The notes beneath the pieces are model-generated. The model had not been told where the DNA came from and searched no databases. It worked only from the letters and a program-made list of their open reading frames with translations. Position numbers and translations under genes: made by a program. A DNA stretch of 64,000 nucleotides, from contig NZ_LR027880.1 in assembly GCF_900537995.1 (NCBI RefSeq), forward strand, positions 2,550,001-2,614,000. The letters run 5' to 3'. Positions 44,721-54,418 of this stretch are shown here, one piece after another. Source of the stretch: Roseburia intestinalis L1-82 (GTDB lineage Bacteria > Bacillota > Clostridia > Lachnospirales > Lachnospiraceae). The first letter of the stretch is position 1. Each line of letters starts with the position of its first letter.

Positions 44721-44870
44721 TTACTTCTCACTCCAGATTTTTCTATATTTCATAAAATAGTAAATACTCATGATCATACTGAGTATCTCGCCCGTTGTGA
44801 TCGACAGCCAGACTCCGTCCATTCCAAGCAGATTTGGTAATATCAGTACCGGCAGCAAATATCAATATGC
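44721..44870 (-). pseudogene. Second MATE transporter remnant with a stop codon
   Basis: The minus strand encodes VLAY, a TGA, then YLLPVLILPNLLGMDGVWLS and ITTGEILSMIMSIYYFMKYR, ending SEK-TAA at 44721, the final part of a MATE permease (ILP.lfGidGVWl). Its sequence differs from the remnant at 40350, so it derives from a separate gene. Confidence 0.7.
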
Positions 44871-44899
44871 CAGTACACTAACCCATGTTTCTGCTATTT

Positions 44900-46273
44900 T
44901 TACTCCACCTTCGGCAGCCCTGCAAATCCCACTGCAAGCTCTTCATCGGTCGGAATATAGTCTGTCATCTCTCCATTGTTAAACTTCTCATATGCAACCA
45001 TATCAAAATAGCCGGTTCCGGTAAGTCCAAAAACGATAGTCTTTTCTTCTCCGGTTTCTTTACATTTCAACGCCTCGTCAATGGCAACACGAATCGCATG
45101 AGAACTCTCCGGTGCCGGAAGGATTCCCTCTATTCTTGCAAACTGCTCTGCTGCTTCAAATACAGAAGTCTGCTCTACACTCCTTGCCTCCATCAGTCCG
45201 TCATCATAAAGCTGTGACAGAGTTGAACTCATGCCGTGATAGCGAAGTCCTCCGGCATGGTTTGCAGATGGAATAAATCCGCTGCCAAGTGTATACATCT
45301 TTGCTAACGGACAGACCCTTCCGGTATCACAGAAATCATATGCATAGCGGCCTCTCGTAAGACTCGGACAGGATGCCGGTTCGACTGCGATAAATTGATA
45401 GTCTTTTTCACCACGCAGCTTTTCTCCCATAAACGGAGAGATCAGACCCCCAAGATTGGAACCGCCGCCTGCACATCCGATAATGATATCCGGCGTAATA
45501 TCATACTTTTCCAGAGCAGCTTTTGTCTCAAGTCCAATGACTGACTGATGTAACAATACCTGATTTAACACACTTCCCAATACATAACGATATCCTTCTC
45601 TCGTCGTTGCAGCTTCTACTGCCTCGGAGATTGCACAGCCAAGACTTCCTGTTGTGCCCGGATGCTCTGCTAAAATCTTTCTGCCGACTTCTGTTGTCTC
45701 AGACGGTGACGGGGTTACACTTGCTCCATATGTGCGCATTACCTCACGGCGGAATGGTTTCTGTTCATAGGAAACTTTTACCATATAGACTTTACAGTCA
45801 AGATCAAAATAAGCACACGCCATAGAAAGTGCAGTTCCCCACTGTCCAGCACCTGTCTCTGTTGTCACACCTTTTAATCCCTGCTTCTTTGCATAATATG
45901 CCTGTGCAATCGCAGAGTTTAATTTATGGCTTCCACTTGTATTGTTTCCCTCAAATTTATAGTAGATCTTTGCCGGAGTCCCCAGTTTTTTTTCCAGACA
46001 ATATGCTCTCACCAGTGGTGACGGACGGTACATGCGGTAAAAATCACGGATCTCCTGTGGAATATCGATGTATGGGTTGGTATCATCGAGTTCCTGTTTT
46101 ACCAGTTCATCACAGAATACATGCCCCAGTTCCTCCGCGGTCATCGGTTTTAGAGTTGCCGGGTTCAAAAGCGGTGCTGGTTTGTTCTTCATATCAGCGC
46201 GCACATTGTACCATTGTGTCGGCATCTCATTCTCTTCCAGATAAATTTTATACGGTATTTTCTTTTCGCTCAT
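44900..46273 (-). CDS. trpB: Tryptophan synthase beta chain, TrpB2 type
   Basis: 457 residues, longer at the N-terminus than TrpB1. PLP lysine is Lys117 (EGNNTSGSHKLNSA), catalytic stretch ETGAGQWGTALS, phosphate loop CAGGGSNLGG, C-terminal GLTGTGYFDM. TrpB2 proteins convert indole plus serine to tryptophan, often without a TrpA partner, which fits the absence of trpA here. Ribosome site GAGGAGAA. It stands alone between two remnants and sbcC. Confidence 0.92.
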   Translation of the reverse strand: MSEKKIPYKIYLEENEMPTQWYNVRADMKNKPAPLLNPATLKPMTAEELGHVFCDELVKQELDDTNPYIDIPQEIRDFYRMYRPSPLVRAYCLEKKLGTPAKIYYKFEGNNTSGSHKLNSAIAQAYYAKKQGLKGVTTETGAGQWGTALSMACAYFDLDCKVYMVKVSYEQKPFRREVMRTYGASVTPSPSETTEVGRKILAEHPGTTGSLGCAISEAVEAATTREGYRYVLGSVLNQVLLHQSVIGLETKAALEKYDITPDIIIGCAGGGSNLGGLISPFMGEKLRGEKDYQFIAVEPASCPSLTRGRYAYDFCDTGRVCPLAKMYTLGSGFIPSANHAGGLRYHGMSSTLSQLYDDGLMEARSVEQTSVFEAAEQFARIEGILPAPESSHAIRVAIDEALKCKETGEEKTIVFGLTGTGYFDMVAYEKFNNGEMTDYIPTDEELAVGFAGLPKVE

Positions 46274-46449
46274 CTTCTCCTCTTTTCCGCAACTTTTATC
46301 GTTACTTTACTGTTATGATTCTCTGATTCATGATTTTATCTATATTTTAGTATGTTAGCACATTGAAGTGTCGCAGTCAATAACTTTGGATCTTAATATC
46401 GGCATCGACGAAAGCCGTAACACCTGTTTACCCCAAATTGCGTTTCTTT

Positions 46450-49400
46450 TTATTCCACTCTTGCAACACTGCTGACACCCTCCGGCGTCCGCTGCTTTGT
46501 CACAATTATTTTTTTGTCGATCTGGTCTTTTAATTCAGATACATGTGAAATAATTCCTACCAGACGATTTCCCTCGGTGAGCTGCAGCAATGCTTTTAAC
46601 GCCTGTTCTAAGGCATCCTCATCGAGTGATCCAAATCCCTCGTCCACAAACATGGAATCCATACGGATTCCACCCGCATAAGACTGTATCTCATCCGACA
46701 GTCCAAGCGCAAGTGACAATGATGCCTGGAAAGACTCCCCACCGGAAAGCGTCTTTACACTGCGCTTTGTCCCGTTATAATGATCAATCACACAAAGTTC
46801 CAATCCTGCTTTTTCCTTGCGGCTTCCTGTCTCTTCCTCACGTTTTAATTCATACTGCCCGCTGCTCATCGTAAGCATCCTCCGGTTTGCTCGGATCAGT
46901 ATCCTGTCAAAATAAGCCATCTGCACATAAGTTTCCAGTTCAATCTTTGCCTTACCGTTTAACATTCCACTTGCCGTATCGGAAAGAGATTTCATCCAGA
47001 CATACTTTTGTTCGGTCTGTGCGATATCTTTTTGTTTTTTGTTGACATTTTTACAGATTTCCCTATTAGTACAATAAGATGTATATTTTGAAGCCCTGTT
47101 TTCTTCCATCTCATTTCTTTTTTCACGCAGTTCTCCCGCCTGCTTTTCGATCTCTTCTTCCGGAAACGATATTGCTTTCTCTGTTTCCTCAATCTGACGA
47201 AGCAGCATCTGAATGACGCCCTTTTCCGTCTCTCTGTTTTTTTCGTAATTATGATACGCTTCTCTTGTCTTTTCTCTGTTCTCTTCTAAATTTCTTTTTT
47301 TCAGGGTAAACTCGTTTATCTGTGTCTGTACCCCCTCTTTTGTTACATCCCTTACCTGCTCTTTCAGCTCATTGAGATTCTTTTCTTCATTTGCGTACTC
47401 TGTCTGCAGACGTACCAGCTCCTGTTCTGCCACATTGATCTGGTCGGCAAGTGTTTTTATTTCTGTTTCATCGAGCGGAATCTTTTTTTCTAAGGCAGTC
47501 TTTTTTCGTTCGTCTTCCTGTTTTTTGGAAAGTTCCGCTTTTTTCTCATCGGCTGCTCTTTGCAGCATAGTAATCACAGACTGTACATGGTATGATTTTG
47601 CATCAAAATCTTCTATTGACAAAACCTGACTCCCATCAGCGTTTTTTATGGTCTGTAATGTATTGACATCTGTATCTCCAGTTAAAGTGCTCTGATTACA
47701 TGTAATTATATTACATGTAATTATATTACTTGTAATCAGAGCACCCGTAATTAAATTACATGCAGATTTTATATCGTCACTGATCTGCTTTTCGGCAGTT
47801 TCCCTGTTTCCGGTCAATTTTGCAATTTCTTCCTGAATACTGCTGATTGTTCCTCTTATCTTTTGTATTGTTTCTTCGCTTTCTTTTAATTCATCTTTGA
47901 TCTGCTCTGCACGTTTCCTGTTATTTTTTGCCTGTAAAAACTGCGTGTTCCGTTCGTTTTCAATCTGCATAAGCTGTGCAAAAACAGTTTTTTGATCCTC
48001 TGTCTGCTCTATGCCAGTTCCACAGTCTGCAACGTTTTTCTTCCACTGCTGTTTCTGCTGTGTGCACCGTTCTGTCGCCGTGGCAAGCATCTGTCCAAGA
48101 TTAATGTTCTGTTCGTTTAACATAACCAGTTCATCCTGCGCAGACTGCATCTGTTCTTCTAATACATGCTTGACATCCAGATCTTTTTTCGCTTTTTCTT
48201 TCTGATCTTTATATTCTTCCCTTCTCGCCTCATCAGCACTCTTTTGCCTTTTTGTCTCCGTCTTTATTTCATTTAAAGACATTCTGACATCAGGCTCACC
48301 AAGCAGTTCTCCTGCATCCTTTAGGACTGCTGACATTTTCTCATTTTCCTGTGTCACGAGCTGATGCGCTTTTTCACTCAGTCTGCTGACTGACTCCCTT
48401 GCCTTTTCATCCTCCGCTTTTGCCTGTTTTAACACTTCCCGATCCGGAGTTTCCTGTGGTATGACTGCCAGTGTCGGATGATGTATGGCTCCACAGACCG
48501 GACAGGGTTCGTCTTCCTTTAATCCCTGCGCCAGCATTCCCGCCTGTGCATCCCAGAATTGCTGTTCTATCCTCCGGTATTGTTCACTGATCTGTTTCTG
48601 CTCTGCGGCTGCTTTCTGATACTGTTTTTGAGTTTTCTCCCTTTCTCTGCTGACTTTCTCCCAATCCTCTAACCTGTTTTCCAGCTCTTCGAGCCTGCGT
48701 ATCCTCTCTGATACTTCCAATATTGCTTTCTCTGCCTGTTCTCCCCTGCTGTCTGCACCGGAAAGCTGCTCCCACGTTTCTTTTTGCTGCTGTAAGTCCC
48801 TGCTTTTTACCTCATATGATTTCTGTACGTTTTCCAGTTCTGTACCAAGTCTCTTTACTTCTCTTTCTGATGTGTTCAACTGTTCTGCAATCTCTGTCAG
48901 ATCCTGTATTTTCTGTCGGATTTCTTTTACTTCCTTCTCATAGGCAATCTCCTGTCCTGCCGCATCCTTGTTCTGCTCCTGTTCTTCTTTTAACAGTTGC
49001 CGCTGTTCTAAAAGACTGTTTTCTGCTTTCTTTTTTAAATCAAGTTTTTCCTTTTGATCTGAAATATGCTCCTCCAGCGCACGGCTCCTGTCTCTCTGAT
49101 TTTTCAGCGTATCCATTTTTTCTGTGATCAGTCGCATTTCATGCTCTATGCGTTGTATTTCCGCAGTAATGCCCTCATAAGATTTTAAGGTCTCTTTTTC
49201 CTGCTGCAGTTTTCCCTCCAGTTCTGTTCGTCTCTGTTCATCCTGCCGTTTTTTCTGAACCTTTTCTTCCATATCCTGGTGCTTCTTTTCCTGCGACAGA
49301 CCAATTTCCTGTATTTTTTCAAACAACACCAGCTTCTGTTTATATTCTTCAATCGTTCTGCCTAATTTTTCACAGCATTCCGCTTCCTCTCCTGCCCTGT

Positions 49401-50352
49401 CCATATCCGCTTTTGCCTGCACCAGAAGCGCTTCTAAGTCCTTCAGCTTCTGCTGTTTTTCTTCCAACAACCGCCTTCTGTCTGCATTTTCACGCACTTT
49501 CCCGCTAAGTTCATCCATATTTTTTATTTGCTGATCCAGCGCCTCTTTTTTCTTTTGCAGGCACTCCAACGCAGATTCTTCCGCTTTACAAAGTTCTTCT
49601 AAAAGTGAGATTCCCTCCTCGATCCTGCCGTCAAATTTTTCCTTTTTTAAAAGATTTATTTTTTCTGCGATCCTTGTCCCTTCTTCATCCAGAGAGTCAC
49701 TCTCACAGACAATTCCCTCCATATACTGATTGATGCTGCGCCGCAGTTCATCATATTCTTTCCATTGTTTTTTTACGGCATCTTTCAGTTTGTCCTGCAG
49801 CACACGATAAATATCCGTCCCGAATATCTGACGAAAAATCTTTCCTCTCTCCTCCGTATTGGCAAACAATACTTTCTGAAAATCCCCCTGTGCGATCATT
49901 GCTATCTGGGTAAACTGTCTGCAGTCTAAACCGATCAGCTCTGTGATGGCGCGTGTGACCTCTCTGCTTTTTGTCACTGGTTCTCTGTCATCCGGGTATT
50001 CTAGTGTGGCATTTGCCTTTTCCGTTGTCATTCCCGTTCCACGTCCCTTCGGACGCATATATTCCGGGTTACGCTCTACTGTATACCGTTTATTTGCGTA
50101 CTCAAATGTCAGACGCACGAATGTTTTCACGTCATCTTTTGCATATTTGCTGCGGAACATATCCGCTTTGCGCACATCACCACTGGCTTCCCCGTACAGC
50201 GCAAACGTGATTGCATCAAAGATCGTGGTCTTTCCTGCCCCGGTATCCCCTGTGATCAGAAATAATCCCTGCGATCCAAGCCTTTCAAAATCTATGGTCT
50301 GCTCCCCCGCATACGGGCCAAATGCACTTATTGTAAGACTGACTGGTTTCAT
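46450..50352 (-). CDS. sbcC: DNA double-strand break nuclease ATPase subunit SbcC
   Basis: 1300 residues: N-terminal ABC half with ATPase P-loop GDTGAGKTTIFDAITFALYG, long coiled coils, zinc hook CPVCG (about 617-621) at the apex, and C-terminal ABC half with signature LSGGESFQASLSLALGLS and Walker B SMFVDEGFGSLD. With SbcD it clears hairpins and protein-bound DNA ends. About residues 865-888, in the returning coiled coil, is an inserted NLITG/NIITC pentapeptide repeat region, encoded by a palindromic minisatellite. Length is at the upper end for SbcC. Follows sbcD by 110 bp. Confidence 0.96.
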   Translation of the reverse strand: MKPVSLTISAFGPYAGEQTIDFERLGSQGLFLITGDTGAGKTTIFDAITFALYGEASGDVRKADMFRSKYAKDDVKTFVRLTFEYANKRYTVERNPEYMRPKGRGTGMTTEKANATLEYPDDREPVTKSREVTRAITELIGLDCRQFTQIAMIAQGDFQKVLFANTEERGKIFRQIFGTDIYRVLQDKLKDAVKKQWKEYDELRRSINQYMEGIVCESDSLDEEGTRIAEKINLLKKEKFDGRIEEGISLLEELCKAEESALECLQKKKEALDQQIKNMDELSGKVRENADRRRLLEEKQQKLKDLEALLVQAKADMDRAGEEAECCEKLGRTIEEYKQKLVLFEKIQEIGLSQEKKHQDMEEKVQKKRQDEQRRTELEGKLQQEKETLKSYEGITAEIQRIEHEMRLITEKMDTLKNQRDRSRALEEHISDQKEKLDLKKKAENSLLEQRQLLKEEQEQNKDAAGQEIAYEKEVKEIRQKIQDLTEIAEQLNTSEREVKRLGTELENVQKSYEVKSRDLQQQKETWEQLSGADSRGEQAEKAILEVSERIRRLEELENRLEDWEKVSREREKTQKQYQKAAAEQKQISEQYRRIEQQFWDAQAGMLAQGLKEDEPCPVCGAIHHPTLAVIPQETPDREVLKQAKAEDEKARESVSRLSEKAHQLVTQENEKMSAVLKDAGELLGEPDVRMSLNEIKTETKRQKSADEARREEYKDQKEKAKKDLDVKHVLEEQMQSAQDELVMLNEQNINLGQMLATATERCTQQKQQWKKNVADCGTGIEQTEDQKTVFAQLMQIENERNTQFLQAKNNRKRAEQIKDELKESEETIQKIRGTISSIQEEIAKLTGNRETAEKQISDDIKSACNLITGALITSNIITCNIITCNQSTLTGDTDVNTLQTIKNADGSQVLSIEDFDAKSYHVQSVITMLQRAADEKKAELSKKQEDERKKTALEKKIPLDETEIKTLADQINVAEQELVRLQTEYANEEKNLNELKEQVRDVTKEGVQTQINEFTLKKRNLEENREKTREAYHNYEKNRETEKGVIQMLLRQIEETEKAISFPEEEIEKQAGELREKRNEMEENRASKYTSYCTNREICKNVNKKQKDIAQTEQKYVWMKSLSDTASGMLNGKAKIELETYVQMAYFDRILIRANRRMLTMSSGQYELKREEETGSRKEKAGLELCVIDHYNGTKRSVKTLSGGESFQASLSLALGLSDEIQSYAGGIRMDSMFVDEGFGSLDEDALEQALKALLQLTEGNRLVGIISHVSELKDQIDKKIIVTKQRTPEGVSSVARVE
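47687..47760. repeat. 15-bp palindromic minisatellite within sbcC
   Basis: ATTACATGTAATTAT (47695-47709) is repeated at 47710-47724 and, diverged, at 47725-47739; degenerate units follow to about 47760. Each unit contains the perfect palindrome ATTACATGTAAT. The block is enclosed by GTGCTCTGATTAC (47687-47699) and its exact complement (47732-47744). The frame is preserved. Confidence 0.9.
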
Positions 50353-50462
50353 AAATCGTTCCTTTCCTGCCGCTCCTATTTTCTCTCAAATCCCAAATAT
50401 CTCGTTCCCTGAAACATCAGTTTTCCTGTATTTGCTTCTCAAACTATTTTTTCAGGAACTTG

Positions 50463-51662
50463 TCAATGCACCAGCTCTTCCATCAGTTCTCTGACAAAAT
50501 CCTGCTGTTCTTCACTCATCGGCTGATTATTCTGTATCTCGTAAAATTCTTCAAACAGTTCCATCTCTGATTTTTGCTCCACATGTTCGGTCACCTCAAC
50601 CTGCCTGCTCTGTCTGGTCCTGCTGTTATCATAGACAAGCTGCATCAGATTCGGGTATACCGTCCGAAGCTTTGCCATTCCATCCGGCACATCCTCCTCA
50701 TCGGTCAGTGTGATCTGCAGATAATCGTCTGTTTCTGTGCCCTCATAAAAATCTTTCGACATCAGTTCCATGTATGTTCCCCGGATCTTTCTCAGATCAC
50801 GAAGCGGTTTTAACGGAACTTTTTCAATGAAGATATCTCCCTTTTCCTTTATCTCCATGACAACAACAGACTTTTTCTGTTCCGCTTCGGAGAAAGAATA
50901 TTTGAGCGGAGTCCCGCAATAGCGCAGTGTCTCCCTCTCGATATGCTGTGGACTGTGAATGTGCCCTAATGCAACATAATCAAAAACATCAAACACTTCC
51001 GCCCCAATCTGGTCTAATCCACCCACCGAAACTTCCTCCGACTCACAGCGCGAAGCCCCTGTCACAAACTGATGTGCCACTAATATATTCCGCTTTGATG
51101 CGTCCACCGGCATATGAGATACGACAAACTGCAGGGCATCCTGATATGTTTCCACTGTCTCCACATCATCTTCCTGTGCCAGATCCTGTTTTGTCCCGGC
51201 ATCTTTTTTTCCAATGGATATCCCCTCTGTCACTTTCCTCCACGCATGGCGCACGACCGCCGGGCGGATAAACGGCAGCAGCCAGATGCAGAGTTCCCCA
51301 TATGCATCCTGACATGTAACACACCTCACCTCTCCATCATAAACCGGTGAAACATAGACTTCCCGGCTGCTCATAAGCTGTGCACCAAATGCAATACGTT
51401 CCGCGGAATCATGATTTCCACTGACTGCAAACACCTTTTTCCCGCAATCAGCAAGTCCCGTGAGAAACTGATCAAACAACTGTACCGCCTCCGCAGACGG
51501 AACCGGCTTATCATAGATATCCCCCGCGATCATAACCGCATCCACCTGTTTTTCCAATGCGATCTCTTTGATCTGCCGTAAAATATATTTCTGATCTTCG
51601 ATCATGGAAAACTCATTGACTCTTTTTCCAATATGCAAATCCGAGATATGAAGAAATTTCAT
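50463..51662 (-). CDS. sbcD: DNA double-strand break nuclease subunit SbcD
   Basis: 399 residues with the metallophosphoesterase motifs of Mre11/SbcD: DLHIGKRV, AGDIYDKP, VSGNHDSAERI, VAHQFVTG and ALGHIHSPQ, followed by the SbcD C-terminal cap. It gives the 3'-5' exonuclease and endonuclease activity of the complex. Ribosome site AGGAGGAG before ATG 51662. First gene of the sbcDC pair. Confidence 0.96.
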   Translation of the reverse strand: MKFLHISDLHIGKRVNEFSMIEDQKYILRQIKEIALEKQVDAVMIAGDIYDKPVPSAEAVQLFDQFLTGLADCGKKVFAVSGNHDSAERIAFGAQLMSSREVYVSPVYDGEVRCVTCQDAYGELCIWLLPFIRPAVVRHAWRKVTEGISIGKKDAGTKQDLAQEDDVETVETYQDALQFVVSHMPVDASKRNILVAHQFVTGASRCESEEVSVGGLDQIGAEVFDVFDYVALGHIHSPQHIERETLRYCGTPLKYSFSEAEQKKSVVVMEIKEKGDIFIEKVPLKPLRDLRKIRGTYMELMSKDFYEGTETDDYLQITLTDEEDVPDGMAKLRTVYPNLMQLVYDNSRTRQSRQVEVTEHVEQKSEMELFEEFYEIQNNQPMSEEQQDFVRELMEELVH

Positions 51663-51811
51663 GCTCTCCTCCTATACTATTTCATTCGTAATACTTTACT
51701 TAACTATACCATATAGCGTCCCGAAATACAAACATATGTTTTGTTTTTGTTGCTTTTTCACAAAAAAACAGATCTCAGAAAATAAAAACCACTTTCTGGA
51801 GATCCATTTTT

Positions 51812-52215
51812 CTATTTATTTTGTTTCCATTGTAACAGCAATGCCGAATTGATGATGACGAGCACAGAACCTGCATTATGTACCAATGCTCCCACGACCG
51901 GATTTAAAATTCCGATGATTGCAAGCACGATCGCCACAAAGTTAAGCCCCATCGAAAAACTCATATTGCATTTGATCGTGATCATCATCCGCCTGGATAA
52001 TGCAATCAGATGCGGCAGTTCTTTTACTTCATCATCCACCAGCGCAATATCTGCTACATCCAACGCAATATCACTTCCAACACCGCCCATCGCAATTCCG
52101 ATATCCGCTTTTTTCTGTTCCGCCGGCAAGGTAATCTGCGCTAAGACATCCTCACACGGCACATCCTCGTCAACCATACGGTCGATTGCCTGTACCTGAC
52201 CAATGATTTTTGACA
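51812..52215 (-). pseudogene. CsoR repressor / P-type ATPase deletion chimera
   Basis: The minus strand first reads IRLSKIIGQVQAIDRMVDED then VPCEDVLAQI, the start of a CsoR/FrmR-family metal sensor with its conserved Cys, then without a stop continues TLPAEQKKADIGIAMGGVGS, DIALDVADIALVDDEVKELP and two C-terminal helices, which are the hinge and end of a heavy-metal P-type ATPase. The CsoR C-terminal half and all of the ATPase before the AxxxKxADIGIA segment (including DKTGT and GDGIND) are missing. Best explained by a deletion joining neighbouring csoR and ATPase genes. Stop at 51812. Confidence 0.8.
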
Positions 52216-52218
52216 GTC

Positions 52219-53514
52219 TTATTTTTCACTTATCTCTTCCCGTATCTCTATCGGATGCGCATCGGTAACAAAGATCATTCCATCATACAATTTTTCCGGC
52301 GATTGTGATGTGCGGTAACTGCGTGGGAAAAGTCCCATAAAAATTGCACTGTAGCCCTCTCCTAACGATCCCATAGAAACATGATCTGTAATCTGCTCTT
52401 TCAGTTGTGAATTTTCCGGAACCTTTGAAAAATCCAGCCAGCTCATATCATAACCGGCTTTCTTCGCGGCTTTCGCTAGAGGATCATAGGAATAAAACGT
52501 GTGCGTGATACGCTTTCCATCATTTTTCGGAAGATTGCAGTTCGTCTTGTAAAAATCCGTTCCAATCGCAAAATATCCGTCCCCCAGTTCATCGGAAAGA
52601 ATATTCCCCATCACTCTTGTACCTGCGCCATAATTTCCAAACCGCTCTATATGCCCATTGTGACCTGAAATAAAAATACAGGAATTGCCCCTCTGCTCTT
52701 CCATAGAAAGGATCCACAGCACATTTTCTGCCATCAATTGGTCTCTGAGCACATTTCCTTCTACGGCAGAATTGATCACTTTCCCAAGAGAAATATTCTG
52801 CAGCAGCGTATCTGCCAGATGATCCGCCTGTACAATGTCCTTTACATCTGATTTTTGTAATTCTTCTTTTATTTCTGTGATCACTCTGCTCTGCTGTTCA
52901 ACATCATACTCACTGTGCTGTTCTTCTGTATCCTCCAGTTTCTTCAGTTCTGTCACATCTATCCCCGCCTTTTCACATGCTTCAATCAGATACTGCAGAT
53001 TATAGGACCATCTTTGCATGTCAAACCCATAAAACCTTAAATCATCTCCATCTTTTGCAGTCTCATTGTATTTTCGCATATAAGAGATCAGATCTGACAT
53101 CTCATCAGTTCTGTATATTGCAAAGCCAATCGCCGCGGCAGCCTGCTCTGCCGTTCCTTCCCCACCGTGAATGTAGCGGTTCACATACTCGCATCCACCG
53201 TAGTCTCCCTCCAGTGCAAATGCTCTTATCCCGGCATTTTCCACCAGATTTTGAAATACGGAAAGTTTTAACTGCTGAAACTCTGCATTTCCATGGGATG
53301 CCTCCCCCAGTGCCACAATTTTTGTTTTCTCCGGTATCTTTAAGTCCTCCACCTGCTCTGCATATTGTGCAAATTCCGTTGTATCTGCACACGGTCCGGT
53401 TCCAAATCCTCCAAAATGGGAAGATATGCTGCCGGCGGCAACAATACCTGCTAATACCATACCTGCGGTTATCAAAATCCATGTCCGTTTTTTCTTCTTA
53501 TTTTTCTTTTCCAT
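52219..53514 (-). CDS. Erythromycin esterase-like protein, membrane-anchored
   Basis: 431 residues: N-terminal Lys-rich start and helix (WILITAGMVLAGIVAAGSI), then the EreA-type domain (PF05139) with ALGEASHGNAEFQ (Glu71, His74), FALEGDYGGCEYVNRY (Glu102), FYGFDMQ and SGHNGHIERFG with the second His. Ere enzymes hydrolyse the macrolide lactone, but most homologues, including the succinoglycan-type group, have unknown substrates, so resistance is not assumed. ATG 53514 has GGGGGAG upstream. Its stop adjoins the CsoR/ATPase chimera. Confidence 0.87.
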   Translation of the reverse strand: MEKKNKKKKRTWILITAGMVLAGIVAAGSISSHFGGFGTGPCADTTEFAQYAEQVEDLKIPEKTKIVALGEASHGNAEFQQLKLSVFQNLVENAGIRAFALEGDYGGCEYVNRYIHGGEGTAEQAAAAIGFAIYRTDEMSDLISYMRKYNETAKDGDDLRFYGFDMQRWSYNLQYLIEACEKAGIDVTELKKLEDTEEQHSEYDVEQQSRVITEIKEELQKSDVKDIVQADHLADTLLQNISLGKVINSAVEGNVLRDQLMAENVLWILSMEEQRGNSCIFISGHNGHIERFGNYGAGTRVMGNILSDELGDGYFAIGTDFYKTNCNLPKNDGKRITHTFYSYDPLAKAAKKAGYDMSWLDFSKVPENSQLKEQITDHVSMGSLGEGYSAIFMGLFPRSYRTSQSPEKLYDGMIFVTDAHPIEIREEISEK

Positions 53515-53562
53515 AAAATCTCCCCCAAATCTGTTTTTCTTATTCGATACTCCAATATTAAC

Positions 53563-53604
53563 AAAAGGGAAAATGTTCTGCCATTTCATTAGCTTACATT
53601 TTCC
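53563..53604 (-). terminator. Terminator after the EFR1-like gene
   Basis: GGGAAAATGT and ACATTTTCCC (53567-53576 with 53595-53604), an 18-base loop, then CTTTTGTT on the minus strand. Confidence 0.6.
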
Positions 53605-53614
53605 CTGATGTATC

Positions 53615-54304
53615 TTACATTTTTGTAAGATTTATATAGTTTTCAAATTTATACTGTTCTATAACTTTACTTCCCAAAAGAGTGATTGCCTGTTTCGGAC
53701 AATTACAGATACAGCGGTAACACATGGTACACTGATCCCCTGGGTGGGGTTTTCCTTTTTCCATGATTATATTTTTCATGGGACAAATTTCCGCACACAT
53801 ACCACACCCCGTACAATCCTCATTTATTTTTAATTGATCGGTATATCCCGCTGTCTTTTTATAAAACCAGAGCCTTTGTCCAAAAAGTCCTGCTATATGT
53901 GAGAAAATTGTCAGTCCCTCTTTCGGATAATCCCCCTGTTTTATCCGTTTTGCAGCTTCATAAATCTTTCTGTCAGCTTTTTCAATGATCTTTTTATTTT
54001 CTTCCATCTGCCTTTTCAACAGCTTACTGTCGCACACGGAATCGGGCATTTTAATATGCACACCGCTAAGAATCTCTGCTCCATATTTTTTCAGAAGTCT
54101 TGCTGCACATCCGGAGCCGTCCCCGCTAAATGCTCCCATGGTCGCGACACATATCATTTTCCTGCCTTTCCATAAAGAGGCATGCATTTGGATAAAATCT
54201 CTTACCATGTATGGTGCATTCGAAAACTGCGTCGGATACCCTGCATCTGTCAAGACTGGGACAAAAAAAATTTTATTTTTTTCTGTACATATTCTATCAA
54301 ACCC
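53615..54304 (-). pseudogene. EFR1-type ferredoxin-flavodoxin protein, 5' part missing
   Basis: Frame opens after a TAA at 54305-54307 and reads IFFVPVLTDAGYPTQFSNAP, the middle of a flavodoxin-like domain, through SGDGSGCAARLLKKYGAEIL to a C-terminal double 4Fe-4S ferredoxin: CTGCGMCAEICPM and CTMCYRCICNCP. EFR1 proteins normally start about 50 residues earlier with a TGNxxxA FMN loop; this is absent, there is no ribosome site before the TTG at 54253, and an insertion-element border lies just beyond. The remainder is likely intact coding sequence but unexpressed. Confidence 0.75.
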
Positions 54305-54367
54305 TTACTGATTTTTAAAGTACAGAATAGTTTATTACTCTTAACCTTTTCGTTACTACCCATAGAA

Positions 54368-54398
54368 GAAGCCAGCAGCTTTTTCACTACTGGCTTTC
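54368..54398 (-). terminator. Terminator of the recombinase operon
   Basis: GAAGCCAGCAG (54368-54378) pairs with CTACTGGCTTTC (54387-54398) with one mismatch; 20 bp after the last recombinase stop. The T run on the minus strand is weak. Confidence 0.55.
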
Positions 54399-54418
54399 TA
54401 TATTACTCATTTTGTTTA

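Noticed and set aside
52219..53514. Calling the Ere-like gene a macrolide resistance determinant
   Set aside because: The fold matches but most family members have other or unknown substrates; no resistance context is visible.
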